A DNA stretch of 64,000 nt from Solea solea (Eukaryota; Chordata; Actinopteri; Pleuronectiformes; Soleidae): NCBI RefSeq assembly GCF_958295425.1, contig NC_081153.1, positions 3,498,888-3,562,887 of the forward strand, written 5' to 3'. Of this stretch, positions 57,701 through 64,000 are shown one piece after another (the first letter of the stretch is position 1; the number at the start of each line of letters is the position of its first letter). Both the position numbers and the translations under genes were made by a program. Under the pieces are notes generated by a model, which was not told where the DNA came from, did no database searches, and saw nothing but the letters and a program-made list of their open reading frames with translations.

Positions 57701-60632
57701 AGCCATCCACAATGGCAAACTTTCGTCCCTCCTCAGGCATTTGTGCAATGATGTCCTCTGAACTAAAGATGGGTTCGAGGTAGAGCCAAGTAGCCTGACA
57801 CTTTAACATGGAGTCTAAGATGTCCTGCATACTCAACAGTTTGTCCTCCCATTCTTTACATTCAGTCTCAATTGGCTTAATAAATGGAGACGCTTTCATG
57901 GTCTGTGTCTTCATAATGTTTTCATCCAAAAGCATTTGAATGTCATCCACAGCGGACACAATTTTGTATTCTGTATCTCTGTATTGACTGAGAGAGAATT
58001 GGAGGTCAGCCCATTCCTTTTTCATGTTCTCCAAGGCTTTTTCAAGAGCATACTCCTTACTGGCTAATGCTCCAATTTCTTCCAGCTCATTGGAGAATTT
58101 GGATAGTCCCAGGTCTAACATGTCCTTTAACGCGCTGTCCTCCTCTGGTATAATTTCAAAGCCTACAGTGCTACTAATCATCTCCCAGTGGTGTTCTTTG
58201 ATGCCAGGGTTACAGATGGTTGTCAGGATGGGTAGGTGCTTTTTGAACACATCTATCTTGCTTTTGAAGTTTTGGGTAACACCACAAGGCCCAGGAATTT
58301 CTGAAAAAGACTTGTTCAATTTATGCATGGTCCTCCACATGACATCCAAGTCATCAGAAATCTTTTCAGCATTCAAATGACAGAAGGGACCGTTCATCCA
58401 CACTTTTGCATTTTTCTCAAAGTTTAGGGCTGTGTTCCAGAGCTGTTCATGTGGCACTTTGTCGGATATCAGAATTTGCAGCATTGGGTATTGTGTTTGT
58501 TCCTGGTCCAGCATTCCCTGCTGCCTGTTGATATCTTCTAGTTCAACGACAGCAGACTCAAGGTTGGAGGTGATTTCAGAGAGAGTCTGCACATTCTCTT
58601 TTATCTCCTCCATGCTCATCCCTGCTTTCTCTTTAAAAGCCAGTATCTCTTTTTCCACATCTTGCAGCCTCAGGTCAAACTCTTCAATCCTCTTTTGAAG
58701 ATTATCCTCAACACGTTCTCTTAAGGCGGCCAGACGAGTTTTGCTGTCATCAAGCTCAGTCAGGATCTGTTTCGGCCACTGAAAAACACGGGCATTCAGC
58801 TTTATGTCATCAAATGACAGAGTGGCATAATCCAGAAGGAAGAGGAGACGGTGTTTTGCTTCATCAATCTCGTTTTTTAGCTTGTGAATGGTCACCTCAC
58901 TGGTTTCTTTAATGTACTGGTAGAGAGACACCACGTCCTCTGTGGTTTCTGGGGTTCCTCGGAGTGTCCCTGTAATCTCCTCGTACTTTTGACAAATCCC
59001 TCTGTTAAATTCTCGGTTCTCATCCACTCCAAATGTTACAATCTTGTATTTCAGTCTGTCACACATGTCACACATGTCTTCATTTAGCCTTTCAGCATCC
59101 AGACAAAACAGGGATAGTGGCACCGTGGTAGGCAGTGAGGCAATTTCCTTCCACATTGCGTTAATGCTTTCAATTTTGCTGGTAAAATCCTCCACCAAAT
59201 GCTCCTGTTCGAGGAATGCTGTTATTTCTTGCTTTGCTGTATTGTCCAGTAGATTACTATATTTTTCATACACATTCAAATACATTTTAGGTCCAATAGT
59301 GTTGCTGTTTAAAATGTCCTCCATTTTATTAAATAGGTCTGTAACCGATGATTCACCATGCCTCATGGTGCGAAGGTACAGGATGTTGGCATCTGGAAAT
59401 AAGTTACATTCCACTCTTGGCAGATTTTCAGCACTCTTGAGAATTTCCTTGAATGCTCTATGGATGATATCCGTACATTCTTGCAAGCTTGGACAGAGGT
59501 TAATGTCAGGCTCCTCTATTTGTAACTTGACTAGCAGAACCTGAGTCTGATCATATTTCATATCATCAAACGCATGTCCAAAATCATTGCCCCCTTCATG
59601 TATTGTGAAGAAGTAGAGTAAGTCCTGCAATGATTTCATGACCAGGCTTCGAAGCTGCAATGACATGAGAGCAGCCACACAGTTGAAAAATTCTAGCTCA
59701 CGAACTGGAGCCACCTGCTCATTCTGGTGTATGAGGGGAAACCACATGTCCTTAGAGTTCTCAAACAGTGTAGTACACTGAGGCAGCCACCTTTGGACAA
59801 GTTCGTCTCTTGCACTTTGGCACTGTCTCCAGACAAACCCCTCAAAGTCAGATGGCAGGAGAGGGAGGTTGGCAGCGAAAAGATCCTCTAGTCTGACAAA
59901 TCTCAAGGATGAGAAACTCTTTTGCCATATATCTTGCAGCATAATCATAATGTGATTGACAGTAAAGAGATGTTGGCTTTGCCACATGTGGGTCTTCTTG
60001 TAATTAGCTGACCAAGGCACTGGTGCACGGATGACTCTTCTTGGGAAGAGCTTAGGAATGCTGGATATGCAAAGTCGCTGGCGCTCTGATGGGTCCAACA
60101 GTATGTAGTCCACTATGCTCTTCTTGAGACTGAAGAAATAATCTCTTTTAACCTCCTCTTCCAAGTTAGCCCTTAAAGCCTGGATCTTTTTACTACTGTC
60201 CTTTGTGCCAGGTGGCAGCAGGCGTAATATGTTTCTCCTCTGCCGGAGTGGCTGAGGGGCCACCACCGTGTTGGGGACACCATCGGTGACATAGTACAAA
60301 TACCTTTCTAGATCTCTGTCATTTGGTTCTGTATGTGTGTCTCTTATCTTCTCTTCTTGGCTGTACATGACAGCCAGCTGCTCTGAAGGACTCATAGGTC
60401 GGCTGCTGTGAATACATTCAGTGGGAGTGTGGCGGTGACGCAGCTCTTTGAAAGGAACTGCCACTGTTGTTAAATGGGGCTGGAGGATGGGTGGGTATTG
60501 GCTATTTCTTATAACTCTTTGATACAGCTCTGAAGGTTCTGCACCCTCTGGCAATGGAAGGGGGAACGTCTGTTCAGTGCTCTGACTCACGTTAGAGCTG
60601 GTGTCATCCCCCATTTGCTTCTGTTGTTTCAT
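48714..60632 (-). CDS. Axonemal dynein heavy chain (DNAH3/7/12 type), single exon
   Basis: Motor subunit of a single-headed inner-arm axonemal dynein: it hydrolyses ATP to slide doublet microtubules in cilia and sperm flagella. One ORF of 3,972 codons covers a full heavy chain (human DNAH3, 7 and 12 are roughly 4,000 residues). The N-terminal tail includes SLKKSIVDYILLDP; the linker includes EKKRLFFPRFFFLSNDELLE at about residue 1,030. AAA1 P-loop GPAGTGKTETTKD (about 1,288) with Walker B WACFDEFNRI; AAA2 GDPLGGKT (about 1,572); AAA3 GPTGTGKS (about 1,931); AAA4 GIGGSGRQS (about 2,292). The stalk coiled coils and microtubule-binding tip span about 2,500-2,850, followed by AAA5, AAA6 and the C-terminal domain ending in RRGTLSTTGHSTNYV and CLCQLDD. 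The ATG has A at -3. No stop, frameshift or missing nucleotide-binding residue was seen. Family members normally have dozens of introns, so this looks like a retained retrocopy; which parent it came from I cannot tell. A 5' UTR intron is possible. Confidence 0.93.
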   Translation of the reverse strand: MKQQKQMGDDTSSNVSQSTEQTFPLPLPEGAEPSELYQRVIRNSQYPPILQPHLTTVAVPFKELRHRHTPTECIHSSRPMSPSEQLAVMYSQEEKIRDTHTEPNDRDLERYLYYVTDGVPNTVVAPQPLRQRRNILRLLPPGTKDSSKKIQALRANLEEEVKRDYFFSLKKSIVDYILLDPSERQRLCISSIPKLFPRRVIRAPVPWSANYKKTHMWQSQHLFTVNHIMIMLQDIWQKSFSSLRFVRLEDLFAANLPLLPSDFEGFVWRQCQSARDELVQRWLPQCTTLFENSKDMWFPLIHQNEQVAPVRELEFFNCVAALMSLQLRSLVMKSLQDLLYFFTIHEGGNDFGHAFDDMKYDQTQVLLVKLQIEEPDINLCPSLQECTDIIHRAFKEILKSAENLPRVECNLFPDANILYLRTMRHGESSVTDLFNKMEDILNSNTIGPKMYLNVYEKYSNLLDNTAKQEITAFLEQEHLVEDFTSKIESINAMWKEIASLPTTVPLSLFCLDAERLNEDMCDMCDRLKYKIVTFGVDENREFNRGICQKYEEITGTLRGTPETTEDVVSLYQYIKETSEVTIHKLKNEIDEAKHRLLFLLDYATLSFDDIKLNARVFQWPKQILTELDDSKTRLAALRERVEDNLQKRIEEFDLRLQDVEKEILAFKEKAGMSMEEIKENVQTLSEITSNLESAVVELEDINRQQGMLDQEQTQYPMLQILISDKVPHEQLWNTALNFEKNAKVWMNGPFCHLNAEKISDDLDVMWRTMHKLNKSFSEIPGPCGVTQNFKSKIDVFKKHLPILTTICNPGIKEHHWEMISSTVGFEIIPEEDSALKDMLDLGLSKFSNELEEIGALASKEYALEKALENMKKEWADLQFSLSQYRDTEYKIVSAVDDIQMLLDENIMKTQTMKASPFIKPIETECKEWEDKLLSMQDILDSMLKCQATWLYLEPIFSSEDIIAQMPEEGRKFAIVDGYYKKMISETGKDTHVLVATEQPNMLTRLQESNVLLDEIQKGLNTYLEKKRLFFPRFFFLSNDELLEILSQTKDPLCVQPHLKKCFEGIAKLEFSKNMEIVGMISSEKETVPMTEIINPADANGMVEKWLLQVEYQMLMSVRHVIHKGVLQYAEVPRKQWVLQWQGQVVICASSIFWTSEVSDAIKTNALPSYVEKSNDQIADIVELVRGALPGGARMTLGALIVIDVHARDVVANLADENVSTLNDFAWLSQLRYFWEDEDVILRMITTCVKYGYEYLGNSPRLVITPLTDRCYRTLMGALKLNLGGAPEGPAGTGKTETTKDLAKALAKQCVVFNCSDGLDYKAMSKFFKGLAQSGAWACFDEFNRIEVEVLSVVAQQILCIQQAIAKDLKTFMFEGTELSLNPTCNVFITMNPGYAGRAELPDNLKALFRTVAMMVPDYGLIAEISLYSMGFIESRSLAQKIVATYRLCSEQLSSQHHYDYGMRAVKSVLTAAGNLKLKYLDEDESVLLLRALMDVNMAKFLAQDVPLFQGIISDLFPGVVLPKPDYDLLLKALKENIAKFNLRPVPWFISKIIQVYEMMLVRHGFMIVGDPLGGKTCSYKVLAAALGDLYKAKLMDEFAVSNQIINPKSITMGQLYGCFDPVSHEWSDGVLATSYRNQAMSTSENRQWIIFDGPIDAVWIENMNTVLDDNKKLCLMSGEIIQMSAKMSLIFETADLEQASPATVSRCGMIYMEPEQLGWTPLRDAYMNTLPEKLNTKQRILITDLFDWIVPPCLDFIDNECRFVINTSPIHLVFSLMNLYTCLMDEISASGTKGAQTLSTQQITTWLQCLFLFSALWSLGGTITGDSRKKFDVFYRTLIMGMDDEHPRPKSFILKKTDIFPERGAVYDFYFDKKGQGWSSWTNLITKEESDIPTGANVSDLIRPTMETARQLYFLHTYLSHETPMLFVGPTGTGKSVINNNFLEKLPKEQYTPNCINFSARTSANQTQDIIMAKLDRRKKGTFGPPLGKKCVVYVDDLNMPAKEIYGAQPPIELLRQWIDHRHWYDRKDTSRQNIVDVLFMSAMGPPGGGRNDITGRFTRHLNIVTIDSFDDETLTMIFTSITDWHFGKGFDPSFVKLGKTMVQATMAVYKDTIDSFLPTPSKSHYIFNLRDFARVVRGVLLAPHTHMKAEDKLIRLWIHEIYRVFYDRLISEKDKETFFTIVKERTAKYFKQSMDNLLSHLAPDGNVEDELIRSLFFGDYSDPDSDTRAYDEITDLNALQEVMELYLEDYNNCSKTPMSLVMFKFAIEHISRICRVLKQDNGHLLLVGIGGSGRQSATKLGTFINDYILFQIELTKTYSMSDWRDDLKRMMLKSGIEGSDSVFLFNDSQIKDEAMLEDVNMLLNTGDVPNIFPSDERAEILEKVQGIARMEGKKIDSSPLSMYNFFIDRVKSNLHIVLAMSPIGDAFRNRLRMFPSLINCCTIDWFHAWPTDALEMVAYNFLEDVEMESEIRLEVVEMCKNFQTSVVDLSQAFFSSLRRHNYVTPTSYLELILTFKTLLGDKRDEVDTARNRYIVGLEKLDFAASQVSEMQQELTDLQPELIKTSAETDQMMIKIEGETVEVDAKKKVVSADEKVANDAAEAATEIKNDCEKDLAEALPALEAALSALDTLKPAHITEVKSMKNPPGPVKLVMESICIMKGIKPEKKPDPSGSGKMVEEFWGPSKKLLADQKFLESLKTYDRDNIPAINIKKIRDKYIDNPDFHPNVIKNVSSACEGLCKWVRAMEVYERVAKVVAPKKERLKEAEEEVAEQMATLAVKQAELKEVVDRLECLNKDLAKMMEKKKELENNIKSCSEKLDRAEKLIGGLGGEKDRWTEAARQLGITYTNLTGDILLSSGTISYLGAFTVEFRTICQENWHKVCQEKKIPCSGDFTLSNTLGNQVAIRAWQIDGLPVDSFSTDNGIIAFNSRRWPLMIDPQGQANKWIKNMEKENKLSVIKLSDDNYVRILENCIQFGSPVLLENVLEELQPVLEPVLLKQTFRQQGVEYMKIGENTVEYSKNFKFYMTTGLRNPHYLPEVAAKVCLLNFMITPQGLQDQLLGLLVAKERPELEEKKNELILESAANSKQLKEIEDKILKVLSSSEGNILEDEGAVKILSSSKILSEEISKKQKIASVTEKEIDDTRMGYRPVAEHSSILFFCISTLANIEPMYQYSLTWFIHLYLYSIAESPKSDDVNERIDNIIEYFTLCIYKNVCRSLFEKDKLLFSLLLTVGIMQGKGEVDDQVWHFLLTGGVALDNPNPNPAPEWLSEKSWTEIVMGSKLPNLDGFFEHVNENINEWKRLYDSGQPHKEQFPDKWSDLVGMDRMVVIRCFRPDKLVPAVQDFIQDNMGQAFIEPPNFDLAESYKDSNCCSPLIFVLSAGSDPTAGLLKFADDLNMGGNNTQTISLGQGQGPIAAQMINQGIKKGTWVVLQNCHLATSWMPALERICEVTITPENTDTKFRLWLTSYPSDKFPVSILQNGLKMTNEPPKGIRANLMRSYQSHPISDPAFFVSSKKQETWQKLLFGLTFFHALVQERRNFGPLGWNIPYEFNESDLKISIRQIQMFLDEYEEVPLAALTYLTGECNYGGRVTDDKDRRLLLSLLSNFYSWEVIEQECYNLCEGNQYYIPAHGPYQSYVDYIRSLPILADPCVFGLHSNADITKDNQETNLLLQGVQLTMPRQMGGAGKSPQEVVDELAEDILSKLPADFDTQQVIQKYPVMYEESMNTVLRQEIIRFNRLTLVVRESLVNIKKALKGQIVMSSELEDIFNSMLVGKVPAMWAAKSYPSLKPLGSYMADLLARLQFLQDWIDKGPPSVFWLSGFYFTQSFLTGVSQNFARKYTIPIDFIGFEYEVTKEEKHMDEKPEDGAYVKGLFMEGARWDRESMFIGESLPKILFDTLPIIKLKPGEMSNFKHENLYISPVYKTSARRGTLSTTGHSTNYVMSIELPSDKPQKHWVNRGVACLCQLDD

Positions 60633-62150
60633 CTTGCTCAGTAAAGGAAAGAAAGACTTTTTTGTTTCTAGGCAGCTTGGTGGTGATATTTGATGTCTTC
60701 TCTTTCTTTTACCTGTTTCTTCTGCTCTCTCTGCTGTGACTGGTGGCCATCTTGTGGTTAGTGTTTTTTTTTATGGGATTACATAGGCATCGTAAGCCTT
60801 TGATGAGTTGGTGATGTAATCATGACATCGTATGACATCTGCTGTTGATCTACTTCCAAAATAAAAGCACAAAAACAATGAATGTGGAGTTGTTTGGGAT
60901 GATGCATAGGATCTAAGATTCCTTACAGATTTTCACTGATGGGTCAAGGATCCATGACACAAGCAACAATGTTTCTCAAAGACGGATTCCCAGTCAATGG
61001 ACGAGGATCAATACAAAAGTTATTTCAACCCACAGGCTAAAATATTTGGGGGATAAAAAACCTCACCATACAAACGGCTTCTTTCCTATAACAAAGTTCC
61101 ATTCAATGTGCAATTATACACCTGATGTAGATGGGGATTTTGTTTTATCTATAATAATATAATATACTGATACATCAATTCAAGAGTATTGTTATTATTA
61201 TTGTTATTATTATTATTACTACAGGCCAGCTTTAAGCTTGAATTACTCAGAATGGTGCTGTAGATATGAACTTGAATGAGTTGTCAGAAAGTGTCACTTG
61301 CCGATATGACATTGATATGTCTTCTATTAATTGTGTATAACTTAGTTAACAAAGGTTAAATGTGTTGTCTATGGTGTTGATTCTACAATACAATACAATA
61401 ATGATCATTACCTGACAAAAACAATGGTGTTCAATTCCCTTGCTATTCCACTGTGTATTTATGTCTTAATGGTTTTAGAATTATTTTATCGAGTACACCA
61501 TATTCTTCTTGTTGTGGTTTTCATATAAGCCCCTGTAGGCTTCTAGTGCACCCACTGTCATACTTGATTTCCTTGTTTGTGTTTTTTTATTATGTATTCA
61601 TGTATGTGTGGAAAAACATATACATGTGTATGTGTTTGTGCTTTTCATACATGAAATCTAACAAACATATACATACATACAACAAGCACATTAATATACG
61701 TGCATACGAAGGCATTAATCGATAATTATGGATGAGAATACAACTCTTCGTAAGGAGGTCAGAATAAATGCAGATAGAATTATGCATTTGAGGCAAAGGA
61801 AAGCAACTTTATTGTTGCCAGCTGCCACCAACAAACTCAGCATTCACACCAAATTTCCTGTATTTACTAATTTATGTATTTGATTAGACATGCCTTGACC
61901 AAGGTTATTATAGTTAACAAAAATCATTAACTGAAATAAAAAAAAAATAGTTTTTAAAAAACTTTCTTTGGGAATTTATATTTGGATATATATTTATATT
62001 TGGATATACATATATATATAAATACACAAACCTTATTGTGACATTTTTGCATCTTGCACCTAGAAAATAGTAAAACTAAGCATTTACAAAAAATAAAAAC
62101 CTGCTCTAAAAGCCAATCAAAACGAATACATTTTAAACATTTGATACCGG
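60633..62150. other. Intergenic region between dynein gene and eif3i
   Basis: About 1.5 kb of AT-rich sequence between divergent genes, so it should hold the dynein promoter and part of the eif3i promoter. A (TTA)n-like tract lies at about 61,188-61,220. A common fish repeat fragment ('CCAAGGTTATTATAGTTAAC') starts at about 61,898. I recognise no sequence of TMEM234, CCDC28B, IQCC or DCDC2B. Confidence 0.5.
61893..61975. repeat. Fragment of common fish repeat
   Basis: 'ACCAAGGTTATTATAGTTAAC' followed by AAAAATCATTAACTGAAATAAAA matches the terminal part of a widespread teleost element. Confidence 0.45.
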
Positions 62151-62204
62151 CGGTTGCCTGTAGGGTGCGCTCCTACGATTTTCCTTTTTTTTGGACACAG
62201 GAAA

Positions 62205-62212
62205 TACGTCAC
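62205..62212. promoter_or_regulatory. eif3i: CRE-like site in eif3i promoter
   Basis: TACGTCAC (reverse GTGACGTA) is a CREB/ATF-type site about 115 bases before the eif3i ATG. Pyrimidine-rich tracts follow (CACTTTTCTTTTTCCTCG and CCTTTTCTCTCTT). These could provide a TOP-like start, as expected for translation-factor mRNAs, but the exact start site is not shown. Confidence 0.4.
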
Positions 62213-62323
62213 TTTTCTTTTTCCTCGCGGCTCCGGCTCCTGAAAGCACGAGTGTTCATCCTTTTCTCTCTTATCGGGAGACGCGGTGAATATATCGAAT
62301 CCGGTGACAAAACACGGAGTAAA

Positions 62324-63737
62324 ATGGTATGTATATTACGTCGGAAACAAAACACGCCGCGACTTATGTTTCTCCGAACGATGGTTGCCGTGTTATTGAC
62401 ACAGTTAGCAGCAGTTTAGCTAGCATGCCTGCCTCAGCTAACGTTAGCTTAGGTTTAAATGAAGTCAAAAGATGACATAAACGTTAGCTAGTAAGTAAAC
62501 GGTTCCTGTGTATTGTCCTGTAATGAAAACGCTCGCGCTAGAGGAGACGTGCTGTCCACAGTTTCAAAACTGTATCTTTGTCTTTGTTTTGTTGTTGTCT
62601 GAATTTGGTTGGGTCTGCTCTGACATGTTCATGTCCAATCCTCCCCACAGAAACCCATCCTGCTTCAGGGCCACGAGAGGTCCATCACCCAGATCAAGTA
62701 CAACAGAGAAGGAGACCTGCTCTTCTCTGTAGCGAAGGACCCTGTAAGTTGAGCTCATGTTTACGGATTCCCAAACGGGTACTTGTATGCTAAGTGACGT
62801 AGAGGGTATGCAAAGACGAAACAACACAGAAAACATGATTTGCAAACAGCCTGATTACATTTTTTAAACTGGCGTATGAATAGACATTCAGCAGAATTGT
62901 AGTAGATTTCATTAGACTGTATTTGGTGAGAAATAATTGACTCTGAGAGATTTTATTTGATGTGTGTGAGGGTTTCAGGGGGCTTAAAGACGGCCACTTT
63001 TTTCCCAAGTGTGCTGAAGTAGGGGTACAGGACTGGAAAGTTTTGAAACCAATCTATGGAATTATATTTGTGTTAATACAACACTTTTCACAAAGAAAAA
63101 TTTAACAATTCAAAAATATTTGTTTGAAGATACACTCTGAATTTTGTTTGCTCTGACTCTTTTACGTTTGCGCTCCCTCATTTTTCTTTGAGCTGTGGTA
63201 ATCAATCTGTTATTTTCATGATTAATCGAGTAATCGTTTGGTCCATAAAATGTTAAATTTAAAAAAAAAATGTTGATCAGTGTTTGTCAAACCTGGACAT
63301 GATGATTTTCTCGAATGTCTTTTGTCCACAAACCAAAAATGATTGTGTTTTAATGATTTCTTTGTTATATGGAGCAGAGAAACAAAGAAATATTCATATT
63401 TAAGAAGCTGAAACAATCCAATTTTGTGAAAAAAGCTTCAAAGCTATTAATTTATTATCAAAATGGTTGACTAATAATCGTTTAATCGAGTAATTGTTTC
63501 AGCTCTAAATTAAATACATATATTTGAATGATTTAATTTGTGTGTTTTGAAAGTGTTTGAAAAATATTGACACAAGTTATACCACTGTTCTAGTATTTAC
63601 AAAGCGTTTGTGTGACCTTAATTATCTGCTCTCGTGTGTCCAACCACAGATAGCCAACGTGTGGTACTCTGTCAATGGTGAGAGGCTCGGCACCTACAAT
63701 GGACACACAGGAGCTGTGTGGTGTGTCGATTGTGACT
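62324..63737 (+). CDS. eif3i: Eukaryotic translation initiation factor 3 subunit I (5' part)
   Basis: WD40-repeat subunit of eIF3, which scaffolds 43S pre-initiation complex assembly. Three coding exons are visible: 62,324-62,326 (ATG only, donor GTATGT), 62,651-62,743 and 63,650-63,737; the rest lies beyond the window. The joined start reads [20 protein letters not shown], then [12 protein letters not shown] and [20 protein letters not shown], then GAVWCVDCD. This is nearly identical to vertebrate EIF3I and covers WD repeat 1 and the start of repeat 2. The third exon ends one base into the next codon (T, expected to complete Trp) at a donor reading GTATCCTTTT, which matches the minor-spliceosome consensus. 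It is divergent from the dynein gene. Confidence 0.95.
63195..63517. mobile_element. Teleost MITE in eif3i intron 2
   Basis: The order of segments matches a very common fish MITE: 'TTTTCATGATTAATCGAGTAATCG', 'GGTCCATAAAATGTTAAA', 'GATCAGTGTTTGTCAAACC', 'ATATTCATATTTAAGAAGCTG' and 'TTATCAAAATGGTTGACTAATAATCG', ending 'TAATTGTTTCAGCTCTA'. It is moderately decayed and has no ORF. Confidence 0.65.
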
Positions 63738-63919
63738 GTATCCTTTTCAGGGAATTTCCATTCATATATTGTGTTTTTATGACACTATGTTTGGGGCAGT
63801 AAACGTGCAGCATGATTTATGTGCATTCATTTGTTATTTTCAATGGTGTCACGTGTCTCAGCTTTTTGGAATGCCACGAGCACTTTCAGCATGTCTTTTG
63901 ATACTTGGGACAAAGTAGA

Positions 63920-64000
63920 GCCGTGTTTTCACAGAGTGGAGCGGTTTGGTTCTGTACCGTACATTTTTTTTTTGCGTTTTTCTAGTCATCAAGACTAGAA
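63920..64000. mobile_element. Start of a hAT-like MITE, cut by the window end
   Basis: 'CCGTGTTTTCACAGAGTGGAGCGG' followed by 'GGTTCTGTACCGTAC' resembles one end of a common fish hAT-type MITE. The other end would lie outside the window, within eif3i intron 3. Confidence 0.35.

Overview
The window is nuclear DNA from a ray-finned (teleost) fish. Coding sequence is split into short exons with GT-AG introns. There are many CA/TG/TA microsatellites and several repeat types I recognise from teleost genomes: tRNA-derived SINEs, hAT-type MITEs, and fragments ending in ATCAATAAAGTAT or AGATAAGATAAG. Three intron-containing genes on the + strand match a known vertebrate neighbourhood (human 1p35: KPNA6, TXLNA ... 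EIF3I). Family and repeat identifications come from memory of protein and repeat families; no search was run.

Layout. (1) About 1-24,670 has no convincing gene. It holds AT-rich single-copy sequence, degenerate interspersed repeats, SINEs and microsatellites, plus two weak candidate exons near 1.9 and 3.3 kb. (2) 24,671-32,657 (+) is kpna6 (importin alpha), reconstructed in 14 coding exons giving 538 residues, followed by a 3' UTR of up to 4.7 kb. (3) 37.68-38.65 kb is an AT-rich minisatellite containing a perfect 56-bp inverted repeat. (4) An ETS-type promoter site near 38.79 kb leads into txlna (alpha-taxilin), whose ten coding exons lie at 40,327-46,483 and encode 531 residues. Its introns carry hAT-type insertions with clean 8-bp target duplications. 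(5) 48,714-60,632 (-) is a single uninterrupted 3,972-codon ORF for a complete axonemal dynein heavy chain of the DNAH3/7/12 type, convergent with txlna. (6) 62,324 to the window end (+) is the 5' part of eif3i, divergent from the dynein gene. The third intron of eif3i opens with a sequence matching the minor-spliceosome (U12-type) donor.

Functionally, kpna6 (nuclear import adaptor), txlna (syntaxin-binding coiled-coil protein) and eif3i (WD40 subunit of translation initiation factor 3) are housekeeping genes that share a locus, not a pathway. The dynein gene is the outlier. Members of this family normally have dozens of introns, yet here an intact motor of nearly 4,000 residues has none. This suggests retroposition of a very long mRNA between txlna and eif3i, followed by long retention. 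In human (from memory) that interval holds CCDC28B, IQCC, DCDC2B and TMEM234, none of which I recognise here.
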